Source: Cronobacter condimenti 1330 (GTDB lineage Bacteria > Pseudomonadota > Gammaproteobacteria > Enterobacterales > Enterobacteriaceae). Taken from it: a stretch of DNA of 64,000 nucleotides. A model generated the notes under the pieces. It searched no databases. It was given only the letters and a program-made list of their open reading frames with translations, and was not told where the DNA came from. Location of the stretch: contig NZ_CP012264.1 of NCBI RefSeq assembly GCF_001277255.1, forward strand, positions 3,844,001 through 3,908,000. Reading direction: 5' to 3'. Made by a program: the position numbers and the translations under genes. This document shows positions 1-8,254 of this stretch, piece after piece (the first letter of the stretch is position 1; each line of letters opens with the position of its first letter).

Positions 1-17
1 TCGCACGATGCAACGAT

Positions 18-50
18 AAAAAAATACCCCGCGCAGGCGGGGTATTTTTT
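18..50 (-). terminator. Bidirectional intrinsic terminator
   Basis: A perfect GC-rich stem (ATACCCCGC / GCGGGGTAT) with a four-base loop is flanked by an A tract on the left and a T tract on the right. It lies just downstream of the yjcZ stop, so it should end the crfC-yjcZ transcript. It could also stop rightward transcription entering from outside the window. Confidence 0.85.
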
Positions 51-57
51 GTCTCGC

Positions 58-915
58 TTACAGCAGAAAAACTTCTTCCACCAGCGCGTTTACCAGCCGT
101 CGCGCAGAACACAGACGCGGCATGCCGAGCGAGACGCTCTGCCATGTCTGCGTGACTGACCAGCTTACCGGCTGACGTTCACTGTCATACTCCGCCCCGA
201 GCCAGCAAAGCATATCTTTATGCGCAAGCAAACCCGGCTGCGGTGGCGTGTGCATCCACTGCTGATAGAAATGCCGCGTGTGCGGCGAGGCATTGACGCT
301 CTGCGCGAGCCGGTTTGCCGCCTCGTCACAGACCGAGGCCAGCAGCGCGTCTTTCGCCTGCGCTTCGCCAAGGCGCAACGCATCGCCAAACGCGCCCCAG
401 CGCAACTCTTCCAGCGCCACGTAACACCGCCCGGCGGGCGACCAGCCATTAAACGCCCCGCGCTTCCAATGCGTCATGACCTCGCCAAAATGGCGCTGCG
501 CCATTGCCGGCAAATCGCTCTGGCGAAGCTGTGACTCCAGCCGCGCGGCGCTGTGCCGATACTGTCCGGCCGTGACCTCAAGCTGCTGCGCGAACGCCGC
601 CGACACGCCTCTCTCGTTCAGACGCTGGCTGCGACGGATCAGCGCCTGTGCCGTCAGGCTTAACGCCAGATGACCGGGCGGCCCCTGGCGGGTCAGCGAT
701 TCCAGCAGGGTCAGTTCCACCGTCTCCTGCGTGACGTCTGCGGCTTGCACCACCACAGGCAACAACGATTTTTGCAGTCGCTCACGCACCGCCTGATGCT
801 GCGCATTCGGACGGCAGTGGCGCTCCTCTTCCGTTCCTTTGGCCAGGTCAACCATCAGCCGCCCGCGCAGCGCGCGTAAATCCCGGCCCGGCCCTTCACC
901 CGGTGAACCGTTCAT
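58..915 (-). CDS. yjcZ: YjcZ family protein
   Basis: This 285-residue protein is the second gene of a leftward pair. It starts five bases after the crfC stop, which suggests translational coupling. The position matches the E. coli crfC-yjcZ pair, whose second gene encodes a protein of about 292 residues. No signal peptide, membrane segment or known catalytic motif is visible. The protein looks soluble and mainly helical, with many Gln, Arg and Leu residues. Its function is unknown; in E. coli it is simply the conserved partner of the dynamin-like GTPase CrfC. Identification rests on synteny and length more than on recalled sequence. Confidence 0.8.
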   Translation of the reverse strand: MNGSPGEGPGRDLRALRGRLMVDLAKGTEEERHCRPNAQHQAVRERLQKSLLPVVVQAADVTQETVELTLLESLTRQGPPGHLALSLTAQALIRRSQRLNERGVSAAFAQQLEVTAGQYRHSAARLESQLRQSDLPAMAQRHFGEVMTHWKRGAFNGWSPAGRCYVALEELRWGAFGDALRLGEAQAKDALLASVCDEAANRLAQSVNASPHTRHFYQQWMHTPPQPGLLAHKDMLCWLGAEYDSERQPVSWSVTQTWQSVSLGMPRLCSARRLVNALVEEVFLL

Positions 916-920
916 GGTGT

Positions 921-3284
921 TCAGTGCTCCACAGAAAACAGCGTCTGAATATCGTCACGCAGCGCTCGCGCATCCTCGTTAATATCCCGCGCGGTACGGG
1001 CGCACTGCTGAAGTTGTTCCCGCAGCGCATTCTGCGAGACTTCGCTCTGCTGGCGCGCCGTCAGACTCTGCTTCAGGTTGGCTTCGATCGCCGCCATCGC
1101 CATCTGGAATTCAGCAAAAAACGTTGCCATACCCGCCGTCACGGAAATATCCACCTGCGCATTCATTGCCTGACGGATTTGCGCGCAAAAGCGGCTGACA
1201 TAACGGCTTAGCGCTTGCTTCAACTGGGGCAGGTCTATCACGTAACGCGAACGCATCGCCGTGCAATCATCCCAGCCCAGATCGTTACTATTGAGCCAGC
1301 GCGCCACAGTGCCGCGCACGCCGCTGTTGCGCGGTGCGCTGGCGATCGGCACGCTCTCTTCTTCAATGACATCGTTAAACAGCTGGTGCGCGTTGAAATT
1401 CAGCTGGCTGCGCTGAAACACCGGCAGGGTGATGTGCGCGCGAAAACCGGTACGACGCAGTCCTTCAGTCACACTCTGCTCCAGCGGTGCCAGCGCGCTG
1501 CGCAGAATATCCCCAAGCGTCGTCTCCATATCGCTGAAATGCGCCGCCAGATCGCGCGTCAGATTCTCCTGGACCGATAACAAAATCAGATCGCACGAGG
1601 CGCGAATTTTATGCAGGAGCATTCGGGCGTCGCTCTCCTGATCCAGATACAACTGCTCGCTGCCCGCATCGAAATCGCTGCCCCAGGTAACCGCGCGGCT
1701 CACCGCACTGCTGAGCGTTAGCGGCGGCACTTTGCCGGTATCGAAATAGCTGGCGATGTCCGCCAGCACCTTTTGCTCGTGGCCTGCAATATTCTCTGAC
1801 GCGCGCCCCAGCGCCTGAACGACGTGCTCCTGAATGGCTTTGCTGGCTTCTGCCTGGCAACGTTGTAGCTGTGCGATGTCATTCTTCATTTGAGAGATAT
1901 TCTCCACCAGTTGGTCATTTGCGATATCCAGCCCCTGACAGCGAAAGTCCAGGTAGTCTCGGGTACATTGCGCATAGTGAATTAATTTTGTGCAGGCCGA
2001 ACGCAGCGCGTAGAGCGAGGCGTGAGCATGCGCGGTGTGCAAAATGGCGCGGATGGGCGCTTCGAAAAGGGAATCCTCCCACAGCAGATCGGCGGCATGG
2101 CGCAGGTGCGTCACGTCGGTGAAATCCGCGCTCCGCCAGCGGCGGCCGAGCGCCGCCTCCGCGAAATCCTGTACCCATCGTTGTTCGTCATGAGACGGCA
2201 GGCGGCCGTAGGCGTCGATCTCCTGGCGTGCGCGGTTCGCCAGATACCCCCACATGGAGGAGACGGGAAAGATATGCGCAGGCTCGATGGCTCCCTTCAT
2301 CAGCGTACCGGCAATCAGCGCCCGCACCTGATCTTCGTCATCGCTGTTGCGATCCATCTGATCGAACTTATTGACCAGCGCATAGAGCGGTACGGATTCG
2401 CCTACCGCCGCAAGCGCCATGCGCACATCTTCATCGGAGGTGGATTTCAGCTGGGTGTAATCCATCACGGCCAGTACGGCGGAGGCCCGGGCTATCTGCT
2501 CCTGCAACATTTTTTGCAGGTGCGGTTGCCCGGCCTCGTTCGGCCCCGGGGTATCCAGCAGCGTGAGCTGCCCCAGCCCGCGCGCCATGCCCGAAAGGTG
2601 AGTAAATTCCACCTCAATCACCGGAATGTGTTCGATGGCTGCGTAAGCGCGAAACGGAAACGGCACGTCCAGCACGCCGGAGAGACGCACCAGATCGTTT
2701 AAGCTCTTCAGGCAGTGAAAAATCGGCTGCGCGCCGAGATAGTGTTTTTCAAACGAGGTACCGTTCAGGATACGCGCCAGCAGAATGTCCATGTCACGGT
2801 CAATCTCCAGGCGCTCCGCGAGGTTTTCGCGTGAGGCGTTCTGCAAACGCGCACGCAGCGCCTGCATTAGCGTTTCAATAGGCCCGGCGTGCGTAAAATG
2901 CAGCACCGGCTCTTTCTGGCCCGGGGTGTGTCGAATCAGTGTCGGCAGCGCCGTCATGGGGCGGTTGCGATTGGGCATCACTTCTTTGCCCACAATCGCG
3001 TTAATAGTGGTCGATTTTCCCGCCTTCATCGTCCCCACAATGGCCAGCACCATCTCCTGATGCGTGGTCTTTCTCAGTTCGGCCTGCAGCATCTCCTGCT
3101 GGGCCTCAATCCCCCGTAAGGAAAAATGAAGCGGGTGTACGGTGGCGCCATCATGACGCGCGACGTTCCCACGATCGTCCTGCACCGCTAACGGCACGTT
3201 TTTCATGGCACCAAGATTATGCAGCGCCAGTTGAAGTAGCCGTTCCGCTTCCTGATTCATTTCAAATACAGTCTGTGTGTGCAT
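921..3284 (-). CDS. crfC: Dynamin-like GTPase CrfC (YjdA)
   Basis: This 787-residue protein belongs to the dynamin family. In E. coli CrfC binds the replication clamp and helps keep sister replication forks together. The GTPase motifs are intact: G1 GTMKAGKS at about 84-91, G3 DTPG at about 244-247 and G4 NKFD at about 305-308. The rest is long and helical, as expected for a dynamin stalk. The match to E. coli CrfC is strong through the GTPase domain and weaker in the N-terminal 60 residues and the C-terminal third. The protein is longer than the E. coli form (about 742 residues). The start is preceded by AAGGAAAG. The clamp-binding Q-L-x-L-P stretch I recall in the E. coli N-terminus is not evident here (see findings). 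Confidence 0.93.
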   Translation of the reverse strand: MHTQTVFEMNQEAERLLQLALHNLGAMKNVPLAVQDDRGNVARHDGATVHPLHFSLRGIEAQQEMLQAELRKTTHQEMVLAIVGTMKAGKSTTINAIVGKEVMPNRNRPMTALPTLIRHTPGQKEPVLHFTHAGPIETLMQALRARLQNASRENLAERLEIDRDMDILLARILNGTSFEKHYLGAQPIFHCLKSLNDLVRLSGVLDVPFPFRAYAAIEHIPVIEVEFTHLSGMARGLGQLTLLDTPGPNEAGQPHLQKMLQEQIARASAVLAVMDYTQLKSTSDEDVRMALAAVGESVPLYALVNKFDQMDRNSDDEDQVRALIAGTLMKGAIEPAHIFPVSSMWGYLANRARQEIDAYGRLPSHDEQRWVQDFAEAALGRRWRSADFTDVTHLRHAADLLWEDSLFEAPIRAILHTAHAHASLYALRSACTKLIHYAQCTRDYLDFRCQGLDIANDQLVENISQMKNDIAQLQRCQAEASKAIQEHVVQALGRASENIAGHEQKVLADIASYFDTGKVPPLTLSSAVSRAVTWGSDFDAGSEQLYLDQESDARMLLHKIRASCDLILLSVQENLTRDLAAHFSDMETTLGDILRSALAPLEQSVTEGLRRTGFRAHITLPVFQRSQLNFNAHQLFNDVIEEESVPIASAPRNSGVRGTVARWLNSNDLGWDDCTAMRSRYVIDLPQLKQALSRYVSRFCAQIRQAMNAQVDISVTAGMATFFAEFQMAMAAIEANLKQSLTARQQSEVSQNALREQLQQCARTARDINEDARALRDDIQTLFSVEH

Positions 3285-3857
3285 GAAAAATCTTTCCTTA
3301 ACACAAATTAAATGACCTTTTGCCTTATCTTTTTATTAGCTCAATGCGGCTTTTATAATTACGTGTGGAAAATATCCTGCGCGTCACAACGACTTCAGAC
3401 GGGAAACTGGCTTAAAAAATGCCGTACCATCGTTGTGGTAAAATAAAAATGAGACGATGAGAAACGTTTCTGAACCTTCATCTTCGTCAGGAAACCAAAT
3501 AATCGCTCCGCGATACCAGAAGGCTGGCCGGTTTTTCAGAGCGAAAGAATATATCCTCACATCGGCCATTTGACAAAAATGTTCCGACTTCAGAGGAGGG
3601 GCTTATTAATTCATATCATCATTAACCGCTCCAGAATAACACTGCCTGGCAATAAATCACGATATATGTTTACCGCTCCGTGGAAAATGGTTAGCGCTCT
3701 CCTGGGTACACGCATGCAGGGTGCGTACGCGCCGCAGACAGGCCCGTAAAAGGTAAGGTTTTAGGGTATAATCCCGCCTTTCGTGCGCGTCGCATAAGCG
3801 AGCGCCTCTTGTGCAGCCCGCTTTGGCTGCCCTATCGGTTCATTTTGAGGAGAGACC
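3285..3857. other. Intergenic region between crfC and yjdM
   Basis: This 570-base gap separates divergent genes. The left part is AT-rich and should hold the crfC promoter. The right end holds a yjdM promoter with a TATAAT box. A 61-codon leftward frame at 3384-3569 lacks a good ribosome site and resembles nothing I know, so it is not called as a gene. Confidence 0.6.
3744..3772 (+). promoter_or_regulatory. Probable sigma-70 promoter of yjdM
   Basis: A consensus -10 box TATAAT lies at 3767-3772, with only a weak -35 candidate (CCGTAA) about 17 bases upstream. The predicted transcript would have a leader of about 80 bases before yjdM. Confidence 0.5.
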
Positions 3858-4193
3858 ATGTCCCTGCCAGCCTGCCCGCAATGCGGCTCTGAATATACCT
3901 ATCTGGATAATAATCTTTACGTCTGCCCTGAGTGCGCGCACGAATGGCGCGAAGGCGAAGCCGCTACCGACAGTGACGAGCTGGTAGTGAAAGACGCGAA
4001 CGGCAACCTGTTGGCCGACGGAGACAGCGTGACAATTGTTAAGGATCTCAAGGTCAAAGGCAGTTCGTCGATGCTGAAAATCGGTACCAAAGTCAAAAAC
4101 ATCCGTCTGGTTGAAGGCGATCACAACATCGACTGTAAAATCGATGGCTTCGGCCCGATGAAGCTCAAATCTGAGTTTGTCAAAAAAAGCTGA
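3858..4193 (+). CDS. yjdM: Zinc-ribbon protein YjdM (PhnA family)
   Basis: This 111-residue protein is almost identical in length and sequence pattern to E. coli YjdM, formerly called PhnA. An N-terminal zinc ribbon is formed by Cys6, Cys9, Cys23 and Cys26 (CPQC and CPEC). A small beta-rich domain follows, with a VKDANGN...DGDSV pattern typical of the family. Despite the old name it is not part of C-P lyase and is not known to act on phosphonates; its role is unclear. GAGGAGAG lies just upstream of the start. Its neighbour crfC is divergent, and phnH follows 700 bases downstream. Confidence 0.95.
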   Translation: MSLPACPQCGSEYTYLDNNLYVCPECAHEWREGEAATDSDELVVKDANGNLLADGDSVTIVKDLKVKGSSSMLKIGTKVKNIRLVEGDHNIDCKIDGFGPMKLKSEFVKKS

Positions 4194-4558
4194 CGCCTCG
4201 CCAGGCCGCATTTTTCCTGGGCTGGCAGCCACCGCTGCCAGCTACGTCCCTGATAGCCCTCAACCAACTGGACGGAGCTCTGGGCAGAATAAAATAGCGT
4301 GCTCACCCGATTTCCCTCTGGTTTTTTTAAATGCGACGCTTTCCTGTTGCGGCGATGTTAGCGCTGTACAGCGCTTATTCCCGGCGGACTTCTCAAAAAA
4401 GAACGGGACAAAAGATAAAAGCGGCGTAAAATAGAAACCCAGCCGCACCACCCCGTAAATACCCTTTAAAATCAATGAAATAAATAAACCCTACACAACT
4501 ATTAAGCCCTGCTTAACTTTTCACCAATTTCTTTTAGGAATATTATTAAAGCAGCATA

Positions 4559-4765
4559 TTAGAACAATAAAAAACGCGCTAAAAATAAATAACACAAAAA
4601 ATAAAAAACAAATAAAATCGCCAGCGCTTTTCTTTTAAAAAATAATCCCCATTGAGCCCTGCCATTATTTTCCGCGACAGCATCTTCTATTTCCTTACCT
4701 GACTTAAGCCCAATATTATGATCTCTCATCGATGATTCCGTTAAAGGCAGAGCGATCTTCTTCAT
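4559..4765 (-). CDS. Possible small single-span membrane protein
   Basis: This 68-codon frame encodes a polar N-terminal half followed by basic residues (FFKRKA) and a strongly hydrophobic C-terminal segment rich in Phe, Leu and Tyr, about residues 48-68. That arrangement fits a C-terminally anchored small membrane protein. The ribosome site (GGCGGA, eight bases upstream) is weak, and an internal Met at residue 13 is an alternative start. It sits in an AT-rich island, where chance hydrophobic frames are common. I do not recognise a family. Confidence 0.3.
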   Translation of the reverse strand: MKKIALPLTESSMRDHNIGLKSGKEIEDAVAENNGRAQWGLFFKRKALAILFVFYFLCYLFLARFLLF

Positions 4766-4824
4766 CTTTTATTCCGCCACAATTCATCGGGCTGTCATGT
4801 TTGTTTAACATGAGGGTCATATTA

Positions 4825-4890
4825 GGCGGTCAGGATGTGCCGCAATCAGCATCCGGCGGCGTCGGCTTTTTCCCCGCCACGATGCACCGC
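4825..4890 (+). pseudogene. phnG: Possible C-terminal remnant of phnG
   Basis: Just upstream of phnH, one forward frame reads SASGGVGFFPATMHR. This resembles the C-terminus of E. coli PhnG as I recall it (NASRVDFFTMVRG), with a two-residue insertion, and it lies where the end of phnG is expected. No further PhnG similarity is visible upstream. The match is short and could be chance. Confidence 0.3.
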
Positions 4891-4906
4891 AGTCTGGAGA
4901 CTCTGC

Positions 4907-5503
4907 ATGACATTAAACACGGCTTTTGATTCACCCGTACACGATGCGCAACAGTGCTTTCGCCGCCTGCTGAAGGCGATGAGCGAGCCTGGCGTCATCG
5001 TGTCGCTTCAGTTGCTTCGCCATGGCTGGCAGCCGCTTAGCGTTGCCACCACCAGCGTGCTGCTCACGCTGACCGACAGTGATACGCCCGTCTGGCTTTC
5101 CCCTGCCCTTGCGAATGATATTGTGCGCTCTAACCTGCGTTTTCATACCGGTACGCGGATTGCCGAAACGCCGGACGACGCGGTGTTTGCCATCGCCGAT
5201 GAAACGCTTAATCCGCTGCTGCCTGACAGACTGGCCCACGGCAGCGCCATCGGGCCAGAACACAGCGCCACGTTGGTTTTACAGGTGAGCAGCCTGAGCG
5301 GCGGGCGCATGTTGCGTCTTACCGGCGCCGGGATCGCGGAAGAGCGGATGATCGCGCCGCAACTGCCGGACTGCATTATTGAACAGCTTGCCGACAGCCT
5401 GCATGCCGGTTCGCTCGGTATTGATCTGCTGCTGACCTGCGGCGATCGTCTGTTAGCTATCCCGCGCGCCACGCATGTGGAAATCGCCGACAGCGGCCGT
5501 TAA
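4907..5503 (+). CDS. phnH: PhnH, C-P lyase core subunit (orphan)
   Basis: This 198-residue protein matches PhnH, a subunit of the PhnGHIJ core complex of carbon-phosphorus lyase. That complex transfers phosphonates to the ribose of ATP before the C-P bond is broken. The conserved segments FRRLLKAMSEPG, SLSGGRMLRLTGAGI and EERMIAPQLP are intact. The ATG at 4907 is chosen because GGAGA lies six bases upstream and the protein then begins MTLNTAF, like E. coli PhnH. A longer in-frame start at 4835 has no family support. Neither phnI nor any other phn gene follows: the next gene is convergent and overlaps by four bases. PhnH alone should not give C-P lyase activity unless the other subunits lie elsewhere. 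Confidence 0.92.
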   Translation: MTLNTAFDSPVHDAQQCFRRLLKAMSEPGVIVSLQLLRHGWQPLSVATTSVLLTLTDSDTPVWLSPALANDIVRSNLRFHTGTRIAETPDDAVFAIADETLNPLLPDRLAHGSAIGPEHSATLVLQVSSLSGGRMLRLTGAGIAEERMIAPQLPDCIIEQLADSLHAGSLGIDLLLTCGDRLLAIPRATHVEIADSGR

Positions 5504-5832
5504 CGGTACTCGTCCTCTTCCAGGCGCTGCTCCTCGTCCTCGAGGCGGCGGCGCTCATCATCCAGACGTCGCTGGCGCTCATCAAGCTGCCGGTGACGCG
5601 CTTCAAGCCGTCGACGCCGTTCGTCGTAGCGCGTACGGCTCCCATTGTCGTTCTCATAGTCACGACTATCAGACGCATCGCGGTCTCGATTGGCCGGGTG
5701 ATACGCCTCGTTAATCGCCTCGGTGACAGAGTTAATGGTGTCGTTAAAGACAGAATCCAGGCCGTCCGCCAGCGCGTGGCTGCTGGAGAAAGAAAGTACG
5801 GCAAAAAGCAAAGCGCGAAGATGTGAGGTCAT
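5500..5832 (-). CDS. yjdP: YjdP family periplasmic coiled-coil protein
   Basis: This 110-residue protein matches E. coli YjdP (109 residues). It has a signal peptide of about 22 residues ending in HALA. A short region follows with NDTINSVTEAINEAYHP, and then a highly charged Arg/Glu/Asp/Gln heptad-like tail (RRRRLEARHRQLDERQRR and similar), which should form a long helix. The function is unknown. The ATG at 5832 is preferred over an upstream frame start because it places the signal peptide at the N-terminus and has AGGA upstream. The gene is convergent with phnH and overlaps its end by four bases. Confidence 0.85.
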   Translation of the reverse strand: MTSHLRALLFAVLSFSSSHALADGLDSVFNDTINSVTEAINEAYHPANRDRDASDSRDYENDNGSRTRYDERRRRLEARHRQLDERQRRLDDERRRLEDEEQRLEEDEYR

Positions 5833-5906
5833 AAAGCCAGTCCTGTGGTTGACTGGTCTTAAAGTAAAGAGGGTGCAGTGAGGGAGACAGCGGAGGATTC
5901 CCAAAT

Positions 5907-5929
5907 CGGGCGGCGATTGCCGCCGCCCG
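5907..5929 (-). terminator. Hairpin downstream of the TPR gene
   Basis: The stem CGGGCGGC / GCCGCCCG lies ten bases past the stop of the TPR gene. It is followed, in the leftward direction, by a short ATTT stretch. It is a likely but weak intrinsic terminator for the HSP90-TPR operon. Confidence 0.55.
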
Positions 5930-5938
5930 TGGTCAGAA

Positions 5939-8254
5939 CTACAGCTGATAGCGCGCCATCACCTGACGGTGGCGCGTTTCATCAAGCCCGCCCGTCAGCG
6001 CGACGTCGAGCCAGTGGATAGGGTGCTCCCAGCTCTGCGTCAGCTCGCGGAGCATGGCGTCCACTTCCAGCGCAGAAACGGACTGCGGCATCGCCAGCAT
6101 AAAGTAGATGCCGGGCAGCGTTTCGCCGCTTTCGCTGTCTGTCACCTCATAATCCGATTCACAGTGGACCCAGACCGCGCCGCCGCGCTCGCGCACGTCG
6201 CCGACGAAGGCGTTAAACGCCTCTTCACCCGGATCCACGCCGTCGATAAACCAGCTCGGCGCATAGTTGCCCGGCTCCAGCGTTTTCACGACGTTATGCA
6301 ACGGAATGAAGTTCTCGCGCTCTTTTTCGTCTTCCGGCGGTGTGTTGAGCAGATTGGCATCGAACACCACGGACTCGTTCATATGCTGCGGCGTTTTACG
6401 CCATGACGGCTGGAACACGCGTGCCGTTACCGGGCCGGTACGCTGGGCGAAATAGAAATGCTCGTCGTGGTTCTCAAAAAAGCGCAGGCGTACGGTGCCC
6501 CACTGTTCCTCAACAGGGCCTTCCTCCGTGCTGAACTGCATACCAAGACGCGCGCTGGCCTGACGTACCGTCGCCCAGTCTTCGCTGGCGCTGGCGGCGG
6601 TCAGCAGATCCCAGAGCACATTGCTGGGATCCTCTTCACGCGCTTCCAGCATCTCTACCGCGTTGTTCAGATAGGTGGTAGCGCGGTCATACGCTTTCTG
6701 GCGCATGGCCGCCTGGCCTGCCAGCAGCCATGGGGCGATCTTTTGCTGGCCCTGTGGCGTATCTTTCAGCGCATGGCTTAAGGTTTCCAGGTTTTCCCAG
6801 TCTTCCTGCGCCTGCGCCACCTGCGCTTTAAACCACAGTGCCACATGCGCCAGCGTGTCGGTGTAGGTTCCGGCGAGCGCCAGGATCTCATCGTAACGAC
6901 GCGCGTTAATAAGGGCCGAGAGCAGATGGAAAAGCGGTGACGCTTCTTCCTGCGGATGGCGTTTCTGCCAGCCGAGCAGCAGGTCGATAGCCTCGCCGTG
7001 CGCCTGACACGCTTCCAGTGCCGAAGCCGCCAGCATCAGCAGTTGTTCATCGTCCGGGCGTTGTGCTGAAGCCAGCATCAGCCACTGGGCTTCCTGTTCC
7101 GGATCGCGGATAACCCCTTCCTGCTCACCGCGCGCCTCGAGCCACGCCATCAGCGATTCAGCCGGCACCGGTAGCTCGACGTCGGTTTCCATCGCGGCAA
7201 TCTGGCGCTCAAGTGCCGACAGCGCTTCGTCTTCATCGCGGGGGTTACGCAGACGCGCGGCGGCCTGTTTTGCCTGCGCCAGGGCGCGACGCGCGACCCA
7301 GGTTGCTCCACGCCCCAGCGCCATGCCGATATGCGTTTTCGCGACCGTCACGGCCTCGCGCCATGCCTGCACGTCCAGGCGCTGTTCCAGAATCAGTTGC
7401 AACGCGCTGCCGGTCTGCCAGTTGTTATAAGCGGGGTTCACGCGGGCCAGTTGCTCGACGATGCGCACCCAGCGCATACGGTTGTAGGCCGTGAGTCTGT
7501 CCCACGGCATCAGCCATTCGCGGGCCTCTTCGTCGCGGCCCATCAGCGCCAGGACTTCCGCTTTCATCATCATCAGGACCTGACGTGACTGCTCGCTGCT
7601 GTTTTCCATCTCTTCTTCATGCAGCTTTTCAATCACTGCCAGCGCCTCGTCATAACGGCCAAGCATGGTCAGCGCCTGCGCTTCGTTTTCCTTCAGGCCG
7701 TTTACGTCTTCTTCGCCAGCCGCGCGGCGTTTTTCCATCTGTTGATAGATAAAGGCCAGTGCCTGTTCAACATCGCCTTTATCGACCATCGCAAAGAACT
7801 GCTCTTCAGAAAGACAAAGGAAGCAGCTGCGCAGCGGCGTGATTTTTGACAGCGTCTCCTGACAGACAGCGATACGCTCGTCCGCCCAGCCCGGGCCATC
7901 AACATTGCTGTAGCAGGCACTGAGATCCTGGGTCACGCAAATCGACTGCGGACACTCTGCGGCATCGGCCTGGTGGGCGCGCTCAAACAGCGCGACGACA
8001 TCGCCCAGCGCTTTTTCGCCTTCGCCGAGGTTACCGATGCGGTGGCGCATCTCCCAGTGACCGACCATAACTTCCACCCACGGATTACCTGCCGTTTTCT
8101 TCAGCGCGCGCGCCTCTGGCAGTAACGCTTCGGTTTTACCGGTCTGTACTTCAACAACGGAATCGATCAGCCTATCGACATGTTGCGTGATCCAGGGTTT
8201 GCCTGCTTCCTCCAGGTCCCGCTGATATTGCTCATACCATGCCCAGATATTCAT
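5939..8254 (-). CDS. Large TPR-repeat protein paired with HSP90-like ATPase
   Basis: This 771-residue protein is built mostly of helix pairs of the tetratricopeptide type, about residues 10-560 (for example NEAQALTMLGRYDEALAVIE and ALINARRYDEILALAGTY). A more beta-rich C-terminal domain of about 200 residues follows, which I cannot assign. No signal peptide or membrane segment is seen. The start ATG at 8254 overlaps the stop of the upstream HSP90-like gene as ATGA, so translation is probably coupled. A longer in-frame extension to 8302 lies inside the neighbour and is unlikely. Eukaryotic Hsp90 works with TPR cochaperones, so a cochaperone or client-adaptor role is a reasonable inference, not a known function. 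Confidence 0.85.
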   Translation of the reverse strand: MNIWAWYEQYQRDLEEAGKPWITQHVDRLIDSVVEVQTGKTEALLPEARALKKTAGNPWVEVMVGHWEMRHRIGNLGEGEKALGDVVALFERAHQADAAECPQSICVTQDLSACYSNVDGPGWADERIAVCQETLSKITPLRSCFLCLSEEQFFAMVDKGDVEQALAFIYQQMEKRRAAGEEDVNGLKENEAQALTMLGRYDEALAVIEKLHEEEMENSSEQSRQVLMMMKAEVLALMGRDEEAREWLMPWDRLTAYNRMRWVRIVEQLARVNPAYNNWQTGSALQLILEQRLDVQAWREAVTVAKTHIGMALGRGATWVARRALAQAKQAAARLRNPRDEDEALSALERQIAAMETDVELPVPAESLMAWLEARGEQEGVIRDPEQEAQWLMLASAQRPDDEQLLMLAASALEACQAHGEAIDLLLGWQKRHPQEEASPLFHLLSALINARRYDEILALAGTYTDTLAHVALWFKAQVAQAQEDWENLETLSHALKDTPQGQQKIAPWLLAGQAAMRQKAYDRATTYLNNAVEMLEAREEDPSNVLWDLLTAASASEDWATVRQASARLGMQFSTEEGPVEEQWGTVRLRFFENHDEHFYFAQRTGPVTARVFQPSWRKTPQHMNESVVFDANLLNTPPEDEKERENFIPLHNVVKTLEPGNYAPSWFIDGVDPGEEAFNAFVGDVRERGGAVWVHCESDYEVTDSESGETLPGIYFMLAMPQSVSALEVDAMLRELTQSWEHPIHWLDVALTGGLDETRHRQVMARYQL

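Larger units (their letters stand above)
4194..4906. other. AT-rich stretch between yjdM and phnH
   Basis: A hairpin (GCTGGCAG / CTGCCAGC) at about 4216-4238 follows yjdM but lacks a T tract. From about 4440 to 4700 the sequence is far richer in A and T than its surroundings, which hints at foreign or decayed DNA. It contains one possible small membrane protein frame on the minus strand and, at its right end, a possible remnant of phnG. No convincing promoter for phnH was found. Confidence 0.55.

Noticed and set aside
2022..2702. 226-codon plus-strand frame inside crfC
   Set aside because: It lies antisense to the conserved GTPase domain and has no family features; it is a codon-bias shadow.
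3384..3569. 61-codon minus-strand frame upstream of crfC
   Set aside because: The amino acid composition is plausible, but there is no good ribosome site and no family match, so it is left uncalled.
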